NCBI GenBank assembly: GCA_043758025.1
Contig: JAYVOH010000060.1
Location: 1 to 6,201, forward strand
Length of the DNA stretch: 6,201 nucleotides
DNA from: VFKE01 sp043758025
GTDB taxonomy: Bacteria > Verrucomicrobiota > Verrucomicrobiia > Verrucomicrobiales > Verrucomicrobiaceae
Direction of reading: 5' to 3'
Positions 1-5,851 of the stretch are shown one piece after another. The notes below the pieces were generated by a model that ran no database searches, was not told where the DNA came from, and worked only from the letters and a program-made list of their open reading frames with translations. Each line of letters opens with the position of its first letter. Positions within the stretch are counted from its first letter, which is position 1. The translations under genes were made by a program, and so were the position numbers.

Positions 1-1469
1 TAATCCTTGAAGAGCCTGCGGCAGTGTTCGATCACCGGGACTCCTTCGCGTTCGCTGCGCTCGATGATTTTGACCGAGGCGGCTTCGTCGAAGCGAATCT
101 CCAGCCCATTGGTCTGGGTGAACAGGCGGGCGAATTCCTCCACCTCGCGCGCGGCCACGCTGACTTGCGTGGTCTTGGCCAGTTCGCGACAGCTCAGGAG
201 AACGGACTGCGGGTCTTTGACAAGCTGTTCACTGATGGCCAGTTCGCGCAATCCAAGGCTGGGCAGCTCGAATTTGAAATCGCGCAGGGTCTTTTCCCAA
301 ACGGTCATCAGCGCCCGGGCGCCGGTATTTTCTTCCGCGCCGCGCCGCGCCATCTCGCGCAAGGCAGCGTCCTCGAACCTGGCATTGATGCCGTAGGCGG
401 CGAATTCGCGCTCGAACTGCCGGATGATGCTGCCCTCGGAGCTTTTCATGATCTCGAACAAGTCATCGGCATCGAGCGAGTCGCACACGACCCGGACGGG
501 AAGCCGCCCGACGAACTCGGCCTCGAATCCGTAGTCGATGAAATCCTGCGTGCGTGCTTCGCGCAGCATGTCGCTGGCGGCGACATCTTCGCGCGGGGAG
601 GCGCCGAAGCCGATGCTGGCGCGGCTCAGGCGCCGGGACACGATTTTTTCCAGCCCGCTGAAAGAGCCGCTGACGACGAAGAGAATGTTCCCGGTGTTCA
701 CGGATTGTTTGCGCGGCATCTCGCCCCGGCGCATGTCGAAGAGCATCTGCATTTGCGAGCGCATGTCGTTGGGCGCATGAAGCGGCACCTCCGTCTCCTC
801 CATGAGTTTCAGCAACGTGGTCTGCACGCCGCGCCCGCTCACGTCGCGTCCGGGGCGGTCGCCGGAGGTGGCCAGCTTGTCCACTTCGTCGAGATAAATA
901 ATGCCGTGCTCGGCGAGGTCGATGTCGCCTCCGGCCTTGGACACGAGGTCGCGCACCAGGTCGTCCACGTCCGCGCCGACGTAGCCGGTCTCGCTGAACT
1001 TGGTGGCATCGGCTTTCACAAAGGGCACGCCGATGAGGTCGGCGATGTGCTTGATGAGATAGGTTTTGCCCACGCCCGTCGGCCCGATGATGAGCACGTT
1101 TTGCTTGGCGAACTCCAGGCCGCCGGTCGCAGAATCGGGGTTCGATTCCGCATCCCGCATCATGCGGGCATGGTGATAGTGATCGCAGACGGCGGTGGCC
1201 AGCACTTTTTTGGCCTCATCCTGCCGGATCACAAAGCGGTCTAGATGGGCTTTGATGTCCGCAGGCTTGAGATTGAAATCCAGCCAGCTGTCATCGCGCG
1301 TCTCCTCGATGGCCGGGGCGGCGGGAGGGGCGGGTGGAGGATCATCCTTGCCGGGTTCGCGAAAGCTCGTGAACATGACATTGCTGCCGAACTGGCTGCG
1401 GATGAATTCCTCCAGCTTTTTGCTGATTTCTTCGGGAGACGGCGGCTTGTCGTTATTCGAATCGCTCAT
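1..1469 (-). CDS. clpX: ClpX-like AAA+ ATPase (unfoldase subunit of a Clp protease), 3' end beyond the window
   Basis: This is a ClpX-family ATPase, which in known members unfolds proteins and threads them into the ClpP peptidase in the cytoplasm. I translated 489 codons from the ATG at 1469. Visible motifs: Walker A GPTGVGKT (129-136), pore-1 loop GYVG (162-165), Walker B LDE (193-195), sensor-1 region NILFVVSG (261-268), ClpP-docking IGF loop IGFGA (286-290), arginine-finger motif FVGRLPV (319-325, R322) and sensor-2 TGAR (382-385). Odd features: the four-cysteine zinc-binding domain is missing and is replaced by a short helical stretch (about 10-37) plus a proline/alanine-rich linker (44-53). 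The usual VIGQ reads VIRQ at 80-83. The RKH substrate loop is not recognisable. About 100 residues follow sensor-2, ending in an apparent repeat of the small subdomain. The last two bases at the edge begin a TA codon, so the stop may lie immediately outside. The gene is divergent from 1618. The intact IGF loop favours a ClpP partner, but a stand-alone role is possible. Confidence 0.9.
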   Translation of the reverse strand, partial: MSDSNNDKPPSPEEISKKLEEFIRSQFGSNVMFTSFREPGKDDPPPAPPAAPAIEETRDDSWLDFNLKPADIKAHLDRFVIRQDEAKKVLATAVCDHYHHARMMRDAESNPDSATGGLEFAKQNVLIIGPTGVGKTYLIKHIADLIGVPFVKADATKFSETGYVGADVDDLVRDLVSKAGGDIDLAEHGIIYLDEVDKLATSGDRPGRDVSGRGVQTTLLKLMEETEVPLHAPNDMRSQMQMLFDMRRGEMPRKQSVNTGNILFVVSGSFSGLEKIVSRRLSRASIGFGASPREDVAASDMLREARTQDFIDYGFEAEFVGRLPVRVVCDSLDADDLFEIMKSSEGSIIRQFEREFAAYGINARFEDAALREMARRGAEENTGARALMTVWEKTLRDFKFELPSLGLRELAISEQLVKDPQSVLLSCRELAKTTQVSVAAREVEEFARLFTQTNGLEIRFDEAASVKIIERSEREGVPVIEHCRRLFKD

Positions 1470-1471
1470 GT

Positions 1472-1550
1472 GCGCAGAATGTCCGCAGAATCCCGCGCGG
1501 GGCAAGGGCGCAGTTTTCGTGATTCATTAACGACGGTTGACCCGCAGAAT
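1472..1550. repeat. Three short direct repeats (CGCAGAAT core) in the divergent gap
   Basis: The octamer CGCAGAAT occurs at 1473-1480, 1484-1491 and 1543-1550. The first two are exactly 11 bp apart, about one helical turn, and the last two share the nine bases CCGCAGAAT. They lie directly before the ClpX-like start codon (minus strand) and about 70-145 bp before the small membrane-protein gene. This spacing would suit a regulator binding one face of the helix, but three octamers in 80 bp could also be chance. Confidence 0.3.
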
Positions 1551-1617
1551 GGATTTGATAGTGTCAGCCCAACTGATGAACTACATTCCCTGATTCCAAC
1601 CCGCTCACTTTGCAGTC

Positions 1618-1863
1618 ATGCCAGCCACCACACTCCAGGCATTATCCGCGAAAGCGAGGCATCGGAAAAGATTTCTGGTCAAGTTGAGGATGGTATTTTT
1701 GAGTCTCATACTGGGAGGCATGATTTTCGCGGTGGGCAGGCTGATTTATATTCGAAAACATGCATTGGAAGTGACTCACGAGTCTGGCTGGGAGCTGAAA
1801 CAGGAACGCCGAAGGCTTCTTGAGGAAGAAAAGAAAAAAATGAAGCTGCCTCGGCAGAAGTAA
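1618..1863 (+). CDS. Small single-span membrane protein, unknown function
   Basis: An 81-residue product I do not recognise. It has a basic N-terminal segment (12-24, rich in K, R and H), one hydrophobic segment suitable as a membrane helix (about 25-45, with R41 near its end), and a strongly charged tail (55-81) dominated by R, E and K that should form a helix or short coiled coil. There is no cleavable signal peptide or lipobox. Positive charge on both sides makes orientation ambiguous. The ATG at 1618 lacks a Shine-Dalgarno sequence, as do the neighbours. The gene lies 50 bp upstream of the DUF4407 gene on the same strand, so the two could be partly co-transcribed. Coding status rests on the coherent membrane-helix-plus-charged-tail layout and its position in an otherwise empty gap. 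A longer overlapping frame ending at 1823 reads as an out-of-frame product with no domain logic. Confidence 0.55.
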   Translation: MPATTLQALSAKARHRKRFLVKLRMVFLSLILGGMIFAVGRLIYIRKHALEVTHESGWELKQERRRLLEEEKKKMKLPRQK

Positions 1864-1871
1864 GAATTGTA

Positions 1872-1900
1872 TCGCCAGCCCCGTCTCATCTTGGCATAAT
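1872..1900 (+). promoter_or_regulatory. Predicted sigma-70-type promoter for the DUF4407 gene
   Basis: A TCGCCA element (1872-1877; four of six matches to TTGACA) is followed after exactly 17 bp by CATAAT (1895-1900; five of six matches to TATAAT). Transcription would start near 1907, leaving a leader of only about seven bases before the ATG at 1914. This fits the absence of a ribosome binding site and suggests a leaderless or near-leaderless transcript. It was judged by eye only. Confidence 0.4.
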
Positions 1901-1913
1901 CAACCTCGCACTT

Positions 1914-3626
1914 ATGAAAAAATCCGGCATTTTCACCCGCGCATTCATCTGGCTTTCAGGAGCCAGCGGCGAAAACCTTGATGACTGCCCGTCTTGGGAA
2001 CGGCGCAAGTATGTGGCGTTCGGCGCGACGGTGCTGGTGCCGTGCGTTTTTGCCCTCATCGCCGCGGCTTATGCAGTCTCCACTTTGACGGATGACTGGC
2101 GCATCGTGGCCACAGTGGCCGTGGCCTGGGGGTTCATCATCTTGACGGTGGACCGTGCGCTGCTGGCCACGTATCGCGCCTATCAGGGCTTCTTCAGAAA
2201 GCTCAGCCAGCTTGGCCTGCGCGTCATCGTCGCAGCGTTGATGGGCATCACGATTTCCCATCCGCTGACCTTGCTGCTGTTCAAGGATACGATTGGCTCC
2301 GTGATCGAAAAAGAACGTGATGATGAAATCAATCAGGTTCGCGCAAACAGCACTGCGCTCAAGAAGCAAGTCGAGACCAAGATCGTCGCACTCGATGGCG
2401 AGATTACAGATTCCCGTAAAAAATGGGACGAGACTTTCAGCGCCAAGTTCCTCGCCGGTGAGGAAGAAAAGGCGGGGAAGAAAAACGACGCGAACAACAA
2501 GACGAAAACCGAGATGGAAAAATCCATCGCCGAAGCCCAACTGCCGACCAAAGAAAAGCTCCTGGCCGTGGAGAAGGAGATCACCACCCTCGAAGAACAG
2601 TCAAAGAAGCTTCAGTCGGAGCTGGACTTCTGGCAGAAAGAATTTGAGCGCGAGGTCAATGGCCAGCGCAGTGGGATCATCGGGCTGGGACCCCGGGCGA
2701 CGAGCATTCAGCAGGATCAGCTTTCCTGGCGTCGTGACGAAGCCAAACGGCTCGGGGGTCTTTTGGATGTGCGCACTAAGGACCGCAATCAACTGCGCGC
2801 CGAGTTTGCCGGCATCGAGCAGACATTGACTTCTGCGGCTGAGTCCAAGGCTACCGAACAGGCGATGAAGTTGAAGCAGGAGGAAATCAGGCTCGACGTC
2901 CTGCGCAGCCAGGTGCAGCAGCAACAGGCGGATCAGTTTGTGACTCAGCAGAATCAAATCCGGGCCACGCTCAAGTCGCAAATCGACGCCAAGATTGAGC
3001 AGAGCAAGGTGATGCAGGAGGAGATCGTGAAGTTGGACAAGGACGGGACCACCCGCATCGCCGCCTTGCGCGCCGAACCGCGTCGGGACATCCTCAAGCA
3101 GACGCTGGCGCTGCACCGCCTCTTTAATGAAGGGGCCGAGGGCGGCAAGTTCGCGCTGGTGGCCTATCTGGTGCTCACGCTGCTCTTCATGATGGTGGAC
3201 ACCATTCCGGTGATGGTGAAATTTTTCTCCAAGCCAGGACCATACGATACGCTGGTGGATTGTGACGAGGTGCGTTTCGACAATGAGCGCGGCACCTTCC
3301 TGAAAAGCTACAACCGCTACATGGAGGAACTCGGTGGCGGCAAGCTGCTGCATCTCACGCGGCACAAGCCGCTGGAGCAGGCGCTCGTGGAGGGCGTGGA
3401 TCGCAGCCGCGTGGCCAAGGAATTTCTCGAAAGCCTGATCGAACTGGAAAAGACCTTCGAGGCCCGCATTCATTCTGAGCGCGAAGCCATGCTCCAGTCC
3501 GGCGCGCGAGATAACCGTGAACGCATCGCCATGCTCCAGCACATGGCTGAGACCTTCTACAAGGATCTGCGCAATCGCATGGAGCAGTTCTTTACGAATG
3601 CCGATGCTTCACGCGGGATCAGTTGA
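1914..3626 (+). CDS. DUF4407 domain-containing membrane protein with long coiled coil
   Basis: This 570-residue protein matches the DUF4407 family, whose function is not established. Predicted membrane helices lie at about 34-56, 62-79, 101-123 and 412-438. The last is followed by the family-typical stretch from DTIP (429-432) to GPYD (442-445). Between the third and fourth helices, residues 130-405 are almost entirely charged, Q/E/K-rich helix, predicted as coiled coil. A glycine-containing break at 250-262 divides it in two. The basic loop between helices 2 and 3 (R81-R103) should be cytoplasmic, which puts the coiled coil in the periplasm and both termini in the cytoplasm. The C-terminal part (about 446-560) is another helical region. 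The start codon has no Shine-Dalgarno sequence but has a good promoter-like sequence just upstream. The small membrane gene precedes it by 50 bp and an ABC ATPase gene follows after 105 bp. Family assignment is confident; biological role is unknown. Confidence 0.88.
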   Translation: MKKSGIFTRAFIWLSGASGENLDDCPSWERRKYVAFGATVLVPCVFALIAAAYAVSTLTDDWRIVATVAVAWGFIILTVDRALLATYRAYQGFFRKLSQLGLRVIVAALMGITISHPLTLLLFKDTIGSVIEKERDDEINQVRANSTALKKQVETKIVALDGEITDSRKKWDETFSAKFLAGEEEKAGKKNDANNKTKTEMEKSIAEAQLPTKEKLLAVEKEITTLEEQSKKLQSELDFWQKEFEREVNGQRSGIIGLGPRATSIQQDQLSWRRDEAKRLGGLLDVRTKDRNQLRAEFAGIEQTLTSAAESKATEQAMKLKQEEIRLDVLRSQVQQQQADQFVTQQNQIRATLKSQIDAKIEQSKVMQEEIVKLDKDGTTRIAALRAEPRRDILKQTLALHRLFNEGAEGGKFALVAYLVLTLLFMMVDTIPVMVKFFSKPGPYDTLVDCDEVRFDNERGTFLKSYNRYMEELGGGKLLHLTRHKPLEQALVEGVDRSRVAKEFLESLIELEKTFEARIHSEREAMLQSGARDNRERIAMLQHMAETFYKDLRNRMEQFFTNADASRGIS

Positions 3627-3642
3627 TGTGAAGGCTGTCACG
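3627..3642. promoter_or_regulatory. CRP/FNR-like palindromic site upstream of the ABC ATPase gene
   Basis: TGTGA (3627-3631), six bases, then TCACG (3638-3642) matches nine of the ten specific bases of the CRP consensus TGTGA-N6-TCACA. It begins directly after the DUF4407 stop codon and is centred about 97 bp before the ABC ATPase ATG. Two further TGTGA words follow at 3653-3657 and 3665-3669. The TCACG half can alternatively pair with CGTGA (3646-3650) as a small hairpin. A CRP-family site would suit a carbohydrate-type transporter gene, but binding is unproven. Confidence 0.33.
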
Positions 3643-3731
3643 TTGCGTGAAGTGTGACTCGGGATGTGAATGAACCCGGCAGGGCGAATCGTTTGCTTGC
3701 CACCTTTGTTCGTCACCGCTAAAGCTCGCAC

Positions 3732-4808
3732 ATGGTTTCCATCTCCATCCGGCATCTGACGAAAAAGTTCGGCTCGACCCTGAGCTTGAACGACGTCAAT
3801 CTGGAAATCGAGCGCGGTGAGCTATTCTTTCTACTCGGGCCGAGCGGTTGCGGCAAGACGACACTACTGCGGCATATCGCGGGATTCTACACGCCGGACA
3901 AAGGACAGATTTTCTTTGATCAGGAAGATGTTTCCTATCTGCCACCCCACAAGCGCGGCGCGGCGATGATGTTCCAGAGTTATGCGCTGTGGCCGCACAT
4001 GAGCGTGGCGGAAAATGTGGCGTTCGGTTTGGAAGAAAGGAAGCGTCCCAAGAAGGAAATTGACCAGCGCGTGGATGAAGCGCTGGCGCTGGTGAAGATG
4101 GATGGCCTCGGGCAGCGTCGCATTCAGCAGCTTAGCGGCGGTCAGCAGCAGCGGGTCGCGCTGGCGCGTGCGCTGGTTGTGAGGCCCAGCGTGTTCATGC
4201 TGGACGAACCGCTTTCCAATCTGGACGCCAAGTTGCGAATCGAAATGCGCTCGGAAATTCGTCGCATTTGCAAGGAGTTCGGACTGACCGGCATCTATGT
4301 GACGCATGATCAGAAAGAGGCGCTGAGCATGGCCGACCGGATGGCGATCATGGACTCCGGAAAGGTCGCACAGGTCGGCTCGCCGATGCAAATTTATCGC
4401 AATCCCATCAGCAAAATTGTCGCGGAGTTCATCGGCGAGACCAACTTCATCGACGGCATCGTCAAGGGCGCGAGTTATCGCGAAGGCTTGTGGGATGTGG
4501 ACACCTCATGTGGTCAGTTGCGTGGGCGCGCCAGCGGGGATTTGACTCCGGTTGCCGGCCAGCCGGTCACGATTTCCATCCGTCCCGAATCACTCACACT
4601 GCGTGAGGTGCCGGATTCGCCGAACCGTTTCTTCGGCAACATTGTTGATACCGTCTATCTCGGCGAACAGGTGCAATATGAAATCATTCTGCGCGACGGA
4701 ACCCCCATGCGGGTGGCGGAAATGAATCCAGCGGACATCCAGCAACCCGGCGCGGAAGAAATCCGCATCATGACGGCCACGCAGGATGCGGTGATTTTGC
4801 GCCGTTAA
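3732..4808 (+). CDS. ABC transporter ATP-binding protein (PotA/UgpC/FbpC type, TOBE domain)
   Basis: This 358-residue cytoplasmic ATPase powers an importer by hydrolysing ATP at the membrane. Motifs are complete: Walker A GPSGCGKT (36-43), Q-loop Q82 in MFQSYALWPHMSV, ABC signature LSGGQQQR (134-141), Walker B VFMLDEP (154-160, D158 and catalytic E159), D-loop SNLD (162-165) and switch H192. After the EFIGETNF hinge (232-239) comes a TOBE-type regulatory domain (about 241-357) with the typical ISIRPE strand. Length and layout fit the group serving sugar (CUT1), polyamine, iron or thiamine importers. The sequence alone does not settle the substrate. There is no permease or binding-protein gene on either side: DUF4407 lies 105 bp upstream and the downstream gene is convergent. 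It is therefore an orphan ATPase that may energise a transporter encoded elsewhere. There is no Shine-Dalgarno before the ATG; a CRP-like palindrome lies about 97 bp upstream. Confidence 0.95.
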   Translation: MVSISIRHLTKKFGSTLSLNDVNLEIERGELFFLLGPSGCGKTTLLRHIAGFYTPDKGQIFFDQEDVSYLPPHKRGAAMMFQSYALWPHMSVAENVAFGLEERKRPKKEIDQRVDEALALVKMDGLGQRRIQQLSGGQQQRVALARALVVRPSVFMLDEPLSNLDAKLRIEMRSEIRRICKEFGLTGIYVTHDQKEALSMADRMAIMDSGKVAQVGSPMQIYRNPISKIVAEFIGETNFIDGIVKGASYREGLWDVDTSCGQLRGRASGDLTPVAGQPVTISIRPESLTLREVPDSPNRFFGNIVDTVYLGEQVQYEIILRDGTPMRVAEMNPADIQQPGAEEIRIMTATQDAVILRR

Positions 4809-4815
4809 GCCATGG

Positions 4816-5640
4816 TCAGGTGGTGGAGGTAATTTTCTTCACCAGAGTCCAGCGCAAGGCGATGAACAGCGGAAACTCATTGCGCGCGCGGTTCTCGGCG
4901 CGGGCCCGCGGGCCGGGTTCGCTCTGCTTGTCGGAATGCCATTCCTCGAGGCCGCTCAAGGCGAAGCCTGCGCGAAACGCGAACGCCATCAGCGCCGACA
5001 TATTGTGGTGAAAGCTCAGCGTCGTCTCGCTGTCCCGCTGCCCCGGATGCATCACGATGGGCACGCTCAATCTGGAACTGTAGGCATCCAGTCTGCGGAA
5101 CTGGACATCGCGTCCCCCGTCATAGCCCCAGCTCGTCTGGCGCGGGACGCGAAAGCACGGATGATTCATCACCCATAACATGCGCCCGCCATCGCGCAGC
5201 ACCCCGGCGCAGGCCGGGCAGACTTCATCGAGGTGCGGCATGTTTTGCAGGCAAAGGATGGCCGACACCGCGTCGAACGGCCCCAGGTCTTTGATTTGCG
5301 CCGCGTCCCGCGCAACAAAACGAATGGGCGTGCTCGCCGGATATGACTTCGCCTTCTCGATGAGCGAAGGCGCGGCATCCACGCCCGTGACGTCGCACCC
5401 ATGTGCCGCCAGCGCCCGCGCGAAAACTCCCTGCCCGCAGCCAAGATCGAGCACGTGCTCGTTCACCATCGGCTCCAGCAAATCCAGCGCGCGAGGGATG
5501 ACGATGCTCCGGTAAATTTCCGAGCCTTGCGCGCCGATCACGCGGTCATACCAATCCGCAGACTTCTCCCAGGAAGTGTCCGGCTGTCGCGCCGCTGGGC
5601 GTTGCGGCTGGGGTCTTTGATCGCGTCGGGGCCGGTTCAT
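4816..5640 (-). CDS. Class I SAM-dependent methyltransferase
   Basis: A 274-residue protein with a Rossmann-fold methyltransferase core of the Methyltransf_11/25 type. Motif I VLDLGCGQG is at 63-71. The acidic residue ending strand 2 is D88 in GVDAAP and should bind the ribose of SAM. The next SAM-contacting region contains RDAAQI. A strand-4 region beginning FDAV follows, with a later post-motif stretch GVLRDGGRMLWV. After the core, MNHPCFRVP and an aromatic/histidine-rich C-terminal half probably shape the acceptor pocket. NHPCFR-type methyltransferases of this size are usually annotated only generically, so the substrate (small molecule, lipid or protein) is unknown. The first 20 residues are Arg/Gln/Pro-rich and look disordered. 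A start nearer W24 cannot be excluded, though I see no better start codon. It converges on the ABC ATPase gene with 7 bp between stops and is divergent from hsdM. Confidence 0.9.
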   Translation of the reverse strand: MNRPRRDQRPQPQRPAARQPDTSWEKSADWYDRVIGAQGSEIYRSIVIPRALDLLEPMVNEHVLDLGCGQGVFARALAAHGCDVTGVDAAPSLIEKAKSYPASTPIRFVARDAAQIKDLGPFDAVSAILCLQNMPHLDEVCPACAGVLRDGGRMLWVMNHPCFRVPRQTSWGYDGGRDVQFRRLDAYSSRLSVPIVMHPGQRDSETTLSFHHNMSALMAFAFRAGFALSGLEEWHSDKQSEPGPRARAENRARNEFPLFIALRWTLVKKITSTT

Positions 5641-5684
5641 GTATCCATTAGCAAAGCAGGCATCAGAAAAGAATCAAACAGCCA

Positions 5685-5697
5685 TCATGGGCCATGA
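5685..5697. promoter_or_regulatory. 13-bp palindrome in the methyltransferase/hsdM gap
   Basis: TCATGG and CCATGA form perfect 6-bp arms around one central G. The site lies 45-57 bp upstream of the methyltransferase start codon on the minus strand, in promoter range, and about 155 bp before hsdM. It could be an operator for the divergent pair, but short palindromes are common by chance. Confidence 0.22.
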
Positions 5698-5764
5698 CCC
5701 AAGCACTTGCAAACAGAGGTTAAAACCCTGGAAAATGCCCGCGCATTGCCGGAGAAAAGGGGAT

Positions 5765-5783
5765 TGATGTGAACAATTCATCA
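5765..5783. promoter_or_regulatory. Interrupted palindrome TGATG-N9-CATCA upstream of hsdM
   Basis: Arms TGATG (5765-5769) and CATCA (5779-5783) flank nine bases that themselves contain GAA and TTC, so the pairing continues inward if two bases are bulged. The element sits about 70-87 bp before the hsdM ATG in the divergent gap. Restriction-modification operons are often controlled by operators of this kind. No controller gene is visible here, so this is a candidate only. Confidence 0.22.
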
Positions 5784-5812
5784 GACGCAGCAGCTGACTG
5801 TAACAACATGAC

Positions 5813-5841
5813 TTGCCATTTGTCCATGCCTCCGCTTTCAT
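5813..5841 (+). promoter_or_regulatory. Weak sigma-70-type promoter candidate for hsdM
   Basis: TTGCCA (5813-5818; five of six matches to TTGACA) and TTTCAT (5836-5841; four of six matches to TATAAT) are 17 bp apart. Transcription would begin about four bases before the hsdM ATG, giving a practically leaderless message, consistent with the lack of a ribosome binding site. Confidence 0.28.
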
Positions 5842-5851
5842 CTCGAACTGC

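Noticed and set aside
24..1244. 406-residue open frame on the plus strand
   Set aside because: It lies wholly antisense to the ClpX-like gene, whose reading frame has all the family motifs. The plus-strand product is His/Ala/Gly-rich without domain structure, typical of a GC-rich antisense shadow.
1537..1562. TTGACC plus GATAGT as a promoter for the small membrane-protein gene
   Set aside because: The spacer is only 14 bp, too short for a sigma-70 promoter, and better-spaced -10 candidates match poorly.
1245..1823. 192-residue open frame on the plus strand spanning the divergent gap
   Set aside because: It begins antisense to the ClpX-like gene, crosses the probable promoter region and ends out of frame inside the small membrane-protein gene. 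Its translation shows no recognisable domain.
2601..3542. 313-residue open frame on the minus strand
   Set aside because: It is antisense to the DUF4407 coiled coil. The Leu/His-rich composition is what reversed Gln/Lys/Glu-rich codons produce.
3638..3650. Hairpin TCACG-TTG-CGTGA as a terminator after the DUF4407 gene
   Set aside because: The stem is only five pairs with a three-base loop and no T-run follows. The CRP-like reading of the same bases explains more.
3864..4391. 175-residue open frame on the minus strand
   Set aside because: It is antisense to the conserved nucleotide-binding domain of the ABC ATPase and has no domain logic of its own.
4903..4914. GGCCCGCGGGCC palindrome as a regulatory site or terminator
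   Set aside because: It lies inside methyltransferase codons for an Arg/Ala-rich stretch, has no T-tract, and is readily produced by GC-rich codons.
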